The notes beneath the pieces are model-generated. The model searched no databases, was not told where the DNA came from, and worked only from the letters and a program-made list of their open reading frames with translations. This document shows positions 26,852 to 35,765 of a stretch of 64,000 nt of DNA, piece by piece; the stretch's first letter is position 1, and each line of letters begins with the position of its first letter. The position numbers and the translations under genes are program-made. The stretch covers positions 620,001 to 684,000 of the forward strand of contig NZ_QFFG01000002.1 of NCBI RefSeq assembly GCF_003129485.1. The letters run 5' to 3'. This DNA is from Polaribacter aquimarinus. Its GTDB lineage: Bacteria > Bacteroidota > Bacteroidia > Flavobacteriales > Flavobacteriaceae.

Positions 26852-27277
26852 ATGAAAAATGATAAGAAAAAACCAGATTTAGTTGTTTTTAATGAGGAAA
26901 GCCAAAAATATGATGCAGCTTTAAAACCTTATGGAACATCCGCGAGTTCTCCAGTAATAAAACCACTGAATACAGCAAGCTGGAAAAACGATGGCATTCA
27001 TCGTGTAAACAAACAACTAAAATCTAAGTTTGATGAGGTTAAAAAAGAATACGAAGCTTTGATGGAAAAGTTTCAGTATAACGATTTAATTTACAATGCA
27101 AAATTCAGTTTCGAACCCATTTTTGGCGAAAATTATCATTTGTATAATAACAAAAATAACGAACCGTTTTTATCGATTATTGCTCCAGACCAATGTAGTT
27201 TTGAGTATTTAGGATCTTTTAGGTTAAATACAGATAAAATGTGGGAAAAGATTGAAGAAACATCAAATCAAGAATAA
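26852..27277 (+). CDS. DUF2452 domain-containing protein
   Basis: 141 aa soluble protein. The opening PDLVVFNEESQKYDAALKPYG and central NDGIHRVNKQLKSKFDEVK are typical of DUF2452, a family of unknown function. The C-terminal half has an alternating beta pattern ending FRLNTDKMWEKIEE. An in-frame TTG lies 9 nt upstream of the chosen ATG. It is 3 nt before folB, so the two are probably co-transcribed. Confidence 0.82.
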   Translation: MKNDKKKPDLVVFNEESQKYDAALKPYGTSASSPVIKPLNTASWKNDGIHRVNKQLKSKFDEVKKEYEALMEKFQYNDLIYNAKFSFEPIFGENYHLYNNKNNEPFLSIIAPDQCSFEYLGSFRLNTDKMWEKIEETSNQE

Positions 27278-27280
27278 TAA

Positions 27281-27637
27281 ATGGGAAAAATACAAGTAAA
27301 TAATATAAAATTATATGCTTTTCATGGCTGTTTAGAAGAAGAATCAAAAATTGGTTCTTGGTATAGAGTTGATGTTGAGGTGAAAGCAGATTTAAAAAAA
27401 TCGGCAAGAACAGATGAGTTAGTTGATACCGTAGATTATGTGCATTTAAATCATATTGTAAAAGAAGAAATGGCAATTCGTTCTAAATTATTAGAGGAAG
27501 TGGCACAACGTATTTTAAATCGTTTTTTTCAAGAACTCAGAATGATTAGAAGAGCAAGAGTTTCTGTGGCTAAAATAAATCCACCGATAGGTGGAAATGT
27601 TGAAGAAGTTGTTATAATTCTCACAAAAAAGCGATAA
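27281..27637 (+). CDS. folB: Dihydroneopterin aldolase
   Basis: Folate-pathway enzyme, 118 aa, converting 7,8-dihydroneopterin to 6-hydroxymethyl-dihydropterin and glycolaldehyde. Active-site residues are recognisable: the AFHGCLEEE loop (E19-E21), Tyr53 (VDYVHL), Glu72/73 (LLEEVAQRI) and Lys98 (VSVAKINPP). The other folate genes are not nearby. Confidence 0.94.
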   Translation: MGKIQVNNIKLYAFHGCLEEESKIGSWYRVDVEVKADLKKSARTDELVDTVDYVHLNHIVKEEMAIRSKLLEEVAQRILNRFFQELRMIRRARVSVAKINPPIGGNVEEVVIILTKKR

Positions 27638-27649
27638 GCTTAAAAAATA

Positions 27650-27680
27650 CTTGCTAAAGTTGTAAATTTGCTTAAATTTG
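27650..27680 (+). promoter_or_regulatory. Promoter of tRNA-Cys
   Basis: CTTG at 27650-27653 (-33 region), a 19-nt spacer and TAAATTTG at 27673-27680. A second TAAATTTG lies 10 nt upstream at 27663-27670. The expected start is near 27685, just before the tRNA at 27694. Confidence 0.7.
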
Positions 27681-27693
27681 CAATCCTTTAAAA

Positions 27694-27764
27694 GGTGTCG
27701 TGGCCGAGTGGCTAGGCAGTGGTCTGCAACACCATCTACAGCGGTTCGAATCCGCTCGACACCT
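27694..27764 (+). tRNA. tRNA-Cys (anticodon GCA)
   Basis: A full cloverleaf can be drawn: acceptor GGTGTCG/CGACACC, a D arm with GGCTAGGC, an anticodon loop CTGCAAC giving GCA, a T arm AGCGG-TTCGAAT-CCGCT, and discriminator T as in other tRNA-Cys. CCA is not encoded. It is flanked by its own promoter and terminator. Confidence 0.97.
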
Positions 27765-27773
27765 CAATAAAAC

Positions 27774-27810
27774 AAACCTTTAACTTATTAAGTTAAAGGT
27801 TTCTGTTTTT
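27774..27810 (+). terminator. Terminator of tRNA-Cys
   Basis: A palindrome AAACCTTTAACTTA / complement around one central T is followed by CTGTTTTT. About 135 bp of AT-rich sequence without further features separate it from the next gene's stop. Confidence 0.9.
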
Positions 27811-27945
27811 AACGACTAACTTATAAAGCATTTATTTTAAAGGTTAAAAAAACAATGATTGGAATTCTCAAAAGTTAAAAAAAATTATTATCTGAAAATC
27901 ATTAAACTATAATGTTATTTGATGAGGTAACAAAATATTTGAAAT

Positions 27946-29001
27946 TTATTTCTTCTCTTTAATTAAATATAAATAAACTGGGTAATGATCAGAATACCCA
28001 CCAGTATAAGATCCATTAGAAAAACTTCTAAATGGATACCCTTTATACTTTCCTCTCTTTGTTGTTAAGAACCTTTTATTAAAAATCATTGCTTTGTACA
28101 TTTTATAAGAAGAAAATTCTTTTTCTCCTTTATCTAATAATGGAGAAGAAAGTATAATTTGATCGAATAAGTTTATTTTATCTCTATATTTTAAAGTGTT
28201 AAAACCTCTTCGAAACATGTCTTCATATGGGTTATACAAGTCATCTTTATTTATATTTTTCTTTTTGCTTTTCGTATTTAAAACCTTTTTAAAACTAGAA
28301 TTTATAGGGTCGTCATTAAAGTCTCCCATAATTAAAATTTTAGCATCAGAATTCTGTTCTCTAATTTGCTTTATAATTTTTGTGTTTTGGTATGCGGCTT
28401 TTTCACGATTAGGTCTGCTTGCCTTTTCACCTCCTCTTCTAGAAGGCCAATGATTTACAATAAAATGTATTAATTCATCATCTAAATAACCTGAAACTAA
28501 TAATTGATCTCTTGTGAAGATTTTTATATTATTTACATATATATTAGGATTGAAAACTTCATGATAGATGGGTTTAAAATATCTTTTCTGATACAATAAA
28601 GCAACATCAATTCCTCTTTTATCTGGAGAGTCGTAATGTATAATGCCATAGTTTTTTGTTGCCAAATGTTTAGAGTTTACCAAATCTTCTAAAACATTTA
28701 AATTTTCAATTTCAGAAACCCCAATTATTGCAGGACTTGTGTTTGCTTTCTCTAGCCCTATTTGGGCTATTACGCTTCCCAATTTATCAATTTTATCCCA
28801 ATAAACTTTGGATTTGTTTGACTTAAGCTCCATTATTGGACTAGCTTCATCATTTTTATTGACATCATTTATGGTATCAAAAAGGTTTTCAAGATTGTAA
28901 AAAGCAACTGTTCTTATGGCAAATTTTTTTGAGTTCTTTTGGGAGCATCCCCAAAAAACATTTAACAAAACGAAAGCTAGTACTAATAAAATCTTTTTCA
29001 T
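27946..29001 (-). CDS. Endonuclease/exonuclease/phosphatase-family lipoprotein
   Basis: Predicted lipoprotein of 351 aa (MKKILLVLAFVLLNVFWGC, lipobox Cys about 19) with a DNase I-like fold. Family motifs in order: NLENLFDT, GVSEIEN, FIVNHWPSRRGG, IMGDFNDDP and YSDHYPVYLYL. It is probably a surface or periplasmic nuclease or phosphodiesterase. I chose the ATG at 29001 because it gives a clean lipoprotein signal; the frame extends 14 codons upstream. It is divergent from a TonB receptor (125 bp), suggesting joint function. Confidence 0.9.
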   Translation of the reverse strand: MKKILLVLAFVLLNVFWGCSQKNSKKFAIRTVAFYNLENLFDTINDVNKNDEASPIMELKSNKSKVYWDKIDKLGSVIAQIGLEKANTSPAIIGVSEIENLNVLEDLVNSKHLATKNYGIIHYDSPDKRGIDVALLYQKRYFKPIYHEVFNPNIYVNNIKIFTRDQLLVSGYLDDELIHFIVNHWPSRRGGEKASRPNREKAAYQNTKIIKQIREQNSDAKILIMGDFNDDPINSSFKKVLNTKSKKKNINKDDLYNPYEDMFRRGFNTLKYRDKINLFDQIILSSPLLDKGEKEFSSYKMYKAMIFNKRFLTTKRGKYKGYPFRSFSNGSYTGGYSDHYPVYLYLIKEKK

Positions 29002-29125
29002 ATCATTTCTATTGTTATAGTATAGTCGAAGCAATAAAAACAAAGATATAAAAACAAATAATTTAGCGTGGTCTTTTTAAATTAATTAAAAATGTGTAGT
29101 TTTATAGAGCTAGAAAAAGAAAATT

Positions 29126-31885
29126 ATGAAAAAGAATATGTTATTTACATGTATTCTGCTATGCTTATATTTGAGTATAAATAGTCAAAATACGGTAAAA
29201 GGAATTGTCGCCGATAGTAAATCTAAAAGGCCTCTCACAAATGTTTTTGTAAGTATAAAAAACAATCAACACCAAATCGTTACTTCAGAAAATGGTGTTT
29301 TTTTCTTAAAAAATATAAAAAATGGCAGTTTAGTACTTCAAATTAAACTCACGGGTTATGAAACGCAAAATTTGCAATTAGATTTTTCAGGAAAACCTAT
29401 AGATTTAGGCATTATATACTTATTTAAAGATATTACAGAAGACTTGGATTTAAGTTTAATTACCATTACAGATGATGAGTTAAACAATGATGCAAGTACT
29501 GCTGATAATATTTCAGGATTGTTACAAGCTTCTCGTGATGTATTTTTAAGAAGTGCCGCTTTTGAGTTTAGTTCTTCATTTTTTAGGGTTAAAGGTTTAG
29601 ATTCCAGTAATGGAAAAGTTTTAATTAATGGTATTGAAATGAATAAACTTTCAGATGGAAGAGCCCAATGGAGCAACTGGGGAGGTTTAAACGACATTTT
29701 AAGAAATCAAGAACTTAGTAATGGTTTAGCACCTTCTCATTACACTTTTGGAGGTGTTTTAGGTTCTACTAACATAAATACCAGAGCTTCAGAACAAAGT
29801 CCAGGAGCTAGAATTTCATACTCATCGTCTAACAGAAGTTATGTTCATAGACTTATGACTACCTATTCTACTGGAGTTTTAAAAAAGGGTTGGTCTTTTT
29901 CGTTTTCTGGAAGTAAAAGATTAGGCGTTGAGGGTTTTAATGAAGGAACAACCTATAATGCCTATTCCTTATTTGCTTCTGTGGATAAAAAAATAAACAG
30001 AAGACATAGTTTAAGTTTTTCAGGGTTTTTTACACCAAATAGAAGAGGTAAATCTTCACCCAACACCCAAGAAGTATTCGATTTAAAAGGAATTACATAC
30101 AATGATTATTGGGGTTTTTTAAATGGGCGTAAAACAAACGCAAGAATAAAAGAAGTATCAGAACCTATTTTAATGTTAAATCATTATTGGAATTTATCTG
30201 AAAAAACAAATTTTCAAACCAATATAGCCTATCAGTTTGGAAAAATAGGGAATAGTAGAATTGATTTTAATGGAGGTGCTAATCCAAGTCCTACTTATTA
30301 TCAATATTTACCAAGTTTCGAAGTAAGAAATAATGATTTAGCTGAGGCTTATTTATTGCAACAAAGATTTATAAAAGAGGGTCAGATAGATTGGAATAAT
30401 ATTTTTGATGCAAATGTAACTAATAAAGAAGTTGGAAATAATAATGCTTATGTCTTGTATGAGGATAGAACTGATGACAAACAACTAACGATTAATACCA
30501 TATTGAATATAGAAATAAATGATAATATAACTCTAAGCGGAAAAATAGAATATAGAAGATTAAGGTCTAATGCTTTTGCTAAAGTTATCGATTTATTGGG
30601 TGGCTCAGGGTATTTAGATATAAACCCTTTTGCAGAAAAAACATCTTTAATCGATAAACAGCAAAATAACTTAATAAATCCTAATAGGGTGGTAGAAGTT
30701 GGCCAAAAATTTAAATATAATTACAATGTAAACTCAAGTATTTCAAATGCTTTTTTACAAGCTCAGTTTAATTACAATAAAGTAGATTTTTATTCGGCTT
30801 TTAGTGTATCTCGGACAAGTCATCAAAGAGAGGGTTTATATAAAAATGGAAGATTTGAAAATAATTCTTTAGGGGAGTCGAAAAAATTAAGCTTCACTAA
30901 TTTTGGATTAAAAGGAGGTTTAACTTACAAGATAACAGGGCGACATTTAATAAATGCTAATATTGGATATTTAAATAATGCACCAACCGTTAAAAACTCA
31001 TTTTCTAACATAAGAGAGAATAATAATACTGTAGATAATTTACAAAGCGAAAAAACATTTACATCAGATTTAAGCTATATCCTCAGAAGTCCATTAATTA
31101 CATCAAAGTTAACAACTTACTATATTTCTATTAGAGATGCTACGGAAATTTCCTTCTATTTCGCAGATGGAGTTGGAGGAGATAATACTGCATTTGTACA
31201 GGAAATTCTTAACGGAATAAACAAAAAACATATTGGATTTGAACTCGGAATCGAGGCAAAAATTACACCTACAATTAAATTAAAAGGAGTAACTTCAATA
31301 GGACAATTTACTTATGATAATAATCCTAATTTATATTTAACTTCAGATGTAGCTGGTGTAGGTGGTTTTGACGAAAATTTTAGGTCAAAAGATTATATAG
31401 CATTACTTAAAAATTTTAAAGTTGCTTCTGGACCACAGACTGCTTATTCTGTAGGTTTTGAATATAGGGATCCCGATTATTGGTGGGTTGGAGCTACAGT
31501 AAATTTTTTTGCAAATACTTACATAGATTTAGCTCCATTAAACAGATCTTCTCATTTTTATGAGGATGCAGATGGATTATCATTTAATGATTATGATACT
31601 GTTTTAGCTAGAGAATTATTGCAACAAGAAAAGTTTGATAATTACAGGGTAGTAAATTTAGTTGGAGGTAAATCTTGGAAAATAGGAGATAAGTATGTGA
31701 GTGTTTTTGCTACCATTAATAATTTATTTGGTGAAGAATATAAGTCTGGTGGATTTGAGCAAGGTAGAAATGCAAACTATAGACAATTAAGAGATGATAA
31801 TGCTTTAGAAACTCCTGTTTTTGGAAACCGATATTGGTATGGTAGAGGTGCAACCTACTTTTTAAATATAAATTTAAGATTTTAA
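29126..31885 (+). CDS. TonB-dependent receptor, partner of DUF5689 lipoprotein
   Basis: Outer-membrane transporter of 919 aa. Signal peptide about 1-20, carboxypeptidase-regulatory-like domain about 22-105, plug about 115-235 (FRVKGLDSSNGKVLINGIEMN, QWSNWGGL), then a long barrel ending YFLNINLRF. The plug is clearly related to that of the 3991-6567 receptor. The TonB box is poorly conserved. The DUF5689 gene starts 15 nt downstream and a secreted nuclease gene is divergent, so the substrate may derive from nucleic acids (inference). Confidence 0.92.
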   Translation: MKKNMLFTCILLCLYLSINSQNTVKGIVADSKSKRPLTNVFVSIKNNQHQIVTSENGVFFLKNIKNGSLVLQIKLTGYETQNLQLDFSGKPIDLGIIYLFKDITEDLDLSLITITDDELNNDASTADNISGLLQASRDVFLRSAAFEFSSSFFRVKGLDSSNGKVLINGIEMNKLSDGRAQWSNWGGLNDILRNQELSNGLAPSHYTFGGVLGSTNINTRASEQSPGARISYSSSNRSYVHRLMTTYSTGVLKKGWSFSFSGSKRLGVEGFNEGTTYNAYSLFASVDKKINRRHSLSFSGFFTPNRRGKSSPNTQEVFDLKGITYNDYWGFLNGRKTNARIKEVSEPILMLNHYWNLSEKTNFQTNIAYQFGKIGNSRIDFNGGANPSPTYYQYLPSFEVRNNDLAEAYLLQQRFIKEGQIDWNNIFDANVTNKEVGNNNAYVLYEDRTDDKQLTINTILNIEINDNITLSGKIEYRRLRSNAFAKVIDLLGGSGYLDINPFAEKTSLIDKQQNNLINPNRVVEVGQKFKYNYNVNSSISNAFLQAQFNYNKVDFYSAFSVSRTSHQREGLYKNGRFENNSLGESKKLSFTNFGLKGGLTYKITGRHLINANIGYLNNAPTVKNSFSNIRENNNTVDNLQSEKTFTSDLSYILRSPLITSKLTTYYISIRDATEISFYFADGVGGDNTAFVQEILNGINKKHIGFELGIEAKITPTIKLKGVTSIGQFTYDNNPNLYLTSDVAGVGGFDENFRSKDYIALLKNFKVASGPQTAYSVGFEYRDPDYWWVGATVNFFANTYIDLAPLNRSSHFYEDADGLSFNDYDTVLARELLQQEKFDNYRVVNLVGGKSWKIGDKYVSVFATINNLFGEEYKSGGFEQGRNANYRQLRDDNALETPVFGNRYWYGRGATYFLNINLRF

Positions 31886-31900
31886 AAAAAGAAAAATGAT

Positions 31901-33325
31901 ATGAAAACGAATAAAATACTATTGTTGTTTATAGTCTTTATTATCTGTATTTCTCAATATTCTTGTGTAGAAGATGGGAACTTTGATATTCCACAAAAAA
32001 AAGAAGATCAAGAAAACTATAGTTTAATATTGCTTAAAGACAGTATTGATGATAATTTAATTGAGTTGAAATCCATTAGCGATTTAAAATCACTTTATAT
32101 TTCAGGAAGCCTTCCAGTAAAAATTACATCTAATATTGTGGTTAAAGGCTATGTAGTTTCCTCTGATAAAGAAGGAAACTATTTTAAAGAATTTTATATG
32201 CAAGATCAAGCAGTGAATCCAACTGCAGGAATTAAAGTTGCTTTAAACTTAAATAAAATTTGCAATAAGTATAATTTTGGAAGAGAAGTATATATTAGGC
32301 TAAAAAACCTTTATTTAGGCGAAACAAACTTTGGTGATGGAATTACTACCATTGGTGGTAAAATAAAGTTAACAGATAATAAAGAAATTGAAAGTATTGC
32401 TATAAATAAAGAAAAAAATCATCTTTATCGTTCAGAAATAACAGAAATCATTGTTCCAAAAGTAATAACAATGGTTGCCGTTAATAATGCTGCGAATATT
32501 GGAATGTTTGTAAAAATTAAGGATGTATTTTTCTCTGGATATACAAAAGGTAAATCATATACAGATCCAACAGAAGACTTTGATACCAAGCGTAAAATTG
32601 AAACTTGTCAGGGGTTAGGTCTTGTAGGTTCTTTTTTAGAAACAAGTTCATTTTCTAGTTTTGCCAATAATAGTTTACCAGAAGGTGGTGGCGAACTTAG
32701 TGCTGTTATTTCTAAAGATTTTTCAGGGGATTTTTTTGTTTTAGTGTTAAATGATATTTTGGATGTAAATATGAATGATGACAGATGTACCCCACTTTCT
32801 ATTTCAGATTTTTCGACTATATTATTAGATGAAGATTTTGAAAATACTTCTGGAAGAATTAGTATTTCCGGATGGACTAATTATATAGAAAAAGGCACAA
32901 AATCTTGGAGGTCATATATAGATGCAAATTCTAATAGTAGAGCAGCCCGAATAGGTTCTTTTCTTTCTAGAAATGATAGTACAATTTCTTGGCTAATTAC
33001 TAAAAGTATCAATTTAGAAACCACAAATCAAGAATTTTTATCATTTGAAACATCGAGTAGCTTCTTTGATAACAGTAATTTAGAAGTTTTGATTTCAACA
33101 AATTGGGATGGTAAAGAAACCAATATAACTAATGCAACATGGGAAACTTTACCCGCTAGAATTGTTAATGAGTCTGATAATCATGAAAATTTCGTGAATT
33201 CGACTTTTATAGATTTATCTAAGTATAAAGGAAATGCATACATTGCTTTTAAATATATAGGTAGTGGTAACGAGCATTATGACGGTACTTACGAACTAGA
33301 TAATATCATTATTAGAGCTAAATAA
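31901..33325 (+). CDS. DUF5689 domain lipoprotein
   Basis: 474 aa lipoprotein (lipobox Cys22, QYSC). The N-terminal half (about 60-290) fits DUF5689, an OB-fold-like domain (ITSNIVVKGYVVSSDKEGNYF, KEFYMQDQ). The C-terminal part (about 305-474) looks like a jelly-roll of the choice-of-anchor type (LLDEDFENTSG, GWTNYIEKGTKSW, ending YELDNIIIRAK). It is likely a surface-exposed binding partner of the upstream TonB receptor. Confidence 0.85.
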   Translation: MKTNKILLLFIVFIICISQYSCVEDGNFDIPQKKEDQENYSLILLKDSIDDNLIELKSISDLKSLYISGSLPVKITSNIVVKGYVVSSDKEGNYFKEFYMQDQAVNPTAGIKVALNLNKICNKYNFGREVYIRLKNLYLGETNFGDGITTIGGKIKLTDNKEIESIAINKEKNHLYRSEITEIIVPKVITMVAVNNAANIGMFVKIKDVFFSGYTKGKSYTDPTEDFDTKRKIETCQGLGLVGSFLETSSFSSFANNSLPEGGGELSAVISKDFSGDFFVLVLNDILDVNMNDDRCTPLSISDFSTILLDEDFENTSGRISISGWTNYIEKGTKSWRSYIDANSNSRAARIGSFLSRNDSTISWLITKSINLETTNQEFLSFETSSSFFDNSNLEVLISTNWDGKETNITNATWETLPARIVNESDNHENFVNSTFIDLSKYKGNAYIAFKYIGSGNEHYDGTYELDNIIIRAK

Positions 33326-33364
33326 AAGTGAAAAATATTAAAGAAACTTTTCTATTTTTACAAT

Positions 33365-33766
33365 ATGAAAAAAATTGAACACATTGGTATTGCAGTTAAA
33401 GATTTAGAGAAATCTAATGCGTTATTTGCATCTCTCTTTGGAAAAGAACATTACAAAATTGAAGAGGTCATTTCAGAAGGTGTAAAAACATCATTTTTTA
33501 AATCTGGCCCCAATAAAATAGAGTTACTACAAGCCACAAACTCTAAAAGCCCAATAGCAAAATTTATTGAAAAAAAAGGAGAAGGAATTCATCATGTAGC
33601 TTTTGCAGTATCAGATATTAAAAAGGAAATAAAAAGACTAAAAAAGGAAGGTTTTACAGTTTTAAATGATGTGCCTAAAAAAGGAGCTGATAATAAATTA
33701 GTAGCTTTTTTGCATCCTAAAACTACAAATGGTGTTTTAGTAGAGTTGTGTCAAGAAATCGATTAG
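33365..33766 (+). CDS. mce: Methylmalonyl-CoA epimerase
   Basis: 133 aa VOC-fold enzyme interconverting (R)- and (S)-methylmalonyl-CoA. Blocks seen: KIEHIGIAVKDLEKS (His6), GEGIHHVAFAVSDI and VLVELCQEID; the His and Glu metal ligands are in place. Methylmalonyl-CoA mutase is not in this window. Confidence 0.92.
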   Translation: MKKIEHIGIAVKDLEKSNALFASLFGKEHYKIEEVISEGVKTSFFKSGPNKIELLQATNSKSPIAKFIEKKGEGIHHVAFAVSDIKKEIKRLKKEGFTVLNDVPKKGADNKLVAFLHPKTTNGVLVELCQEID

Positions 33767-33840
33767 TTAAAATACTGCTAAGGGTTACTCTCAACTAAAT
33801 CCTAATTATTATCTTGCAGCTTTTAACAAAATAGTTTTTA

Positions 33841-34719
33841 ATGTCATCAAAATTTGATTCTTATCAAAAAAGGCGCTTACAATCTTCTTACATTTCTGTT
33901 GTAATTAGTATTGCTTTGGTTCTTTTTATGGTTGGTGTTTTAGCTCTAGTATTGTTAAAATCTAAAAAAGTAGCGAATCATTTTAAAGAAAAAGTAGCGA
34001 TGACTTTGTTTTTAAAAGACGAAGTTAATAATGAAAAAATATATGCTTTTAAAGAATCTTTAAAAAAAGAAGCTTTCTCGAAGAAAGTACTATACATAAG
34101 CAAAGAAAATGCTGCAAAACAATATAGTAAAGAAATAGGAGAAGATTTTTTGCAATTTTTAGGTAAAAACCCTTTAAAAAACGGAATAGATATTTATTTA
34201 AATGCTGATGCTGTAACCCCAGAAAAAATGCAAAAACTTGAAACTAAGTTTTTAAAAAACGCTTACGTTGCTGAAGTTTCTTACGATAAACCTTTAATAG
34301 AGCTACTAACAAAAAATATTAAAAGGATTAGTTTTTGGCTTTTAGTGTTAAGTGGTTTTTTTGCTTTTGTTGCCATGATTTTAATAAATAGCTCAATTCG
34401 ACTTTCTATATACTCGAAAAGATTTAACATTAAAACAATGCAAATGGTTGGTGCAACAAAAAGCTTTATTAGAAAACCTTTTATTTGGCAAAGCATAAAA
34501 TTAGGATTTTTAGGTGCTGTAATTGCTCTTTTAGGTATTGGAGTAATTATATTTTATGTAGATAAATATATTCCTTCATTAGAATTAATTAAAGATTACA
34601 TTTCTTTAAGTTATTTAGTAGGGGGTGTTTTAGTATCAGCATTTATAATTACATGGTTAAGTACATTTTTTGCTACACAACGATTTTTAAATTTACAAAC
34701 TGACGAACTTTATTACTAA
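33841..34719 (+). CDS. ftsX: Cell division protein FtsX
   Basis: Inner-membrane ABC-type permease subunit, 292 aa, that with FtsE controls peptidoglycan hydrolases at the septum. There is one N-terminal helix (about 18-40), an extracytoplasmic domain (about 45-165) and three C-terminal helices. FNIKTMQMVGATKSFIRKPF is the FtsX coupling segment. ftsE is not adjacent. It starts a compact run with DUF3098, uppP and truB (gaps 0-5 nt). Confidence 0.94.
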   Translation: MSSKFDSYQKRRLQSSYISVVISIALVLFMVGVLALVLLKSKKVANHFKEKVAMTLFLKDEVNNEKIYAFKESLKKEAFSKKVLYISKENAAKQYSKEIGEDFLQFLGKNPLKNGIDIYLNADAVTPEKMQKLETKFLKNAYVAEVSYDKPLIELLTKNIKRISFWLLVLSGFFAFVAMILINSSIRLSIYSKRFNIKTMQMVGATKSFIRKPFIWQSIKLGFLGAVIALLGIGVIIFYVDKYIPSLELIKDYISLSYLVGGVLVSAFIITWLSTFFATQRFLNLQTDELYY

Positions 34720-34724
34720 TAAAT

Positions 34725-34967
34725 ATGGAGAAAGATAATATCCAAAAACCAGAATTTTTATTTGGAAAAAAGAACTATATCGTTATGATTATAGGAATAT
34801 TTGTAATTGCATTAGGATTTATTTTTATGGCAGGTGGCGGAAGTGATAATCCTGAGGTTTTTAACGAAGAAATTTACAATTGGCAAAGAATTCGACTGGC
34901 CCCAACTTTAGTTATTATTGGTTTAGGAATCGAAATTTATGCAATTCTTTTAAACCCTAAAAAGTAA
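34725..34967 (+). CDS. DUF3098 domain-containing membrane protein
   Basis: 80 aa with two helices (about 18-37 and 57-75) and a FLFGKKNYIVMIIGIFVIALGF opening split by charged residues, typical of DUF3098. The function is unknown; the conserved place between ftsX and uppP suggests an envelope role. Confidence 0.87.
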   Translation: MEKDNIQKPEFLFGKKNYIVMIIGIFVIALGFIFMAGGGSDNPEVFNEEIYNWQRIRLAPTLVIIGLGIEIYAILLNPKK

Positions 34968-35762
34968 ATGGATATTTTAGAAGCAATTATTTTAGGGATT
35001 ATTCAGGGTTTAACAGAGTTTTTACCAGTTTCTTCAAGCGGTCATTTAGAATTAGTGAAAGCAATTCTTGGTGACACTTCTGTACCAGAAGAAAGTTTAA
35101 CTTTTACTGTAGTTTTACACTTTGCAACAGCTTTAAGTACACTTGTTATTTTTAGAAAAGAAGTTGGTGAAATTTTAAAAGGATTATTACAATTTAAATG
35201 GAATAATGAGTTCAAGTTTTCTTTAAAAATTGTAATCTCTATGATTCCAGCTGTGTTTGTAGGCTTACTCTTTGAAGAACAATTAGAATCTTTTTTTGGT
35301 GGAAAAATTCTCTTAGTAGGTGCAATGTTGTTGGTAACTGCTCTTTTGTTATTACTCGCAGATAAAGCAAAAAACACTAATAAGGAAGTTTCATATTGGA
35401 ATGCTGTTATTATTGGTGTTTCGCAAGCAATTGCGATGTTACCAGGGATTTCTAGATCTGGAGCCACAATTTCTACATCAGTTTTATTGGGAATAGATAG
35501 AACTAGATCTGCTCGTTTTTCTTTTTTAATGGTAGTTCCATTAATTTTTGGTAAAATTGGGAAAGATGTTTTAAGTGGAGACTTAAATTTTCAATCCTCT
35601 GAAATGATACCAATTTCAGCAGGTTTCATTGCTGCATTTCTTGCGGGAATATTGGCTTGTAAATGGATGATTGCTTTGGTTAAAAAAAGTAAATTATCGT
35701 ACTTCTCAATTTACTGTGCAGTTGTAGGTTGCATTGCAATTGGATATGCTCTTTTAAACTAA
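34968..35762 (+). CDS. uppP: Undecaprenyl-diphosphatase
   Basis: Integral membrane phosphatase of 264 aa (UppP/BacA family) that recycles undecaprenyl pyrophosphate for peptidoglycan synthesis. Both signatures are intact: GLTEFLPVSSSGH (14-26) and PGISRSGATIS (near 158). Eight helices are predicted. It starts right after the DUF3098 stop (TAAATG) and ends 3 nt before truB. Confidence 0.96.
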   Translation: MDILEAIILGIIQGLTEFLPVSSSGHLELVKAILGDTSVPEESLTFTVVLHFATALSTLVIFRKEVGEILKGLLQFKWNNEFKFSLKIVISMIPAVFVGLLFEEQLESFFGGKILLVGAMLLVTALLLLLADKAKNTNKEVSYWNAVIIGVSQAIAMLPGISRSGATISTSVLLGIDRTRSARFSFLMVVPLIFGKIGKDVLSGDLNFQSSEMIPISAGFIAAFLAGILACKWMIALVKKSKLSYFSIYCAVVGCIAIGYALLN

Positions 35763-35765
35763 TTT

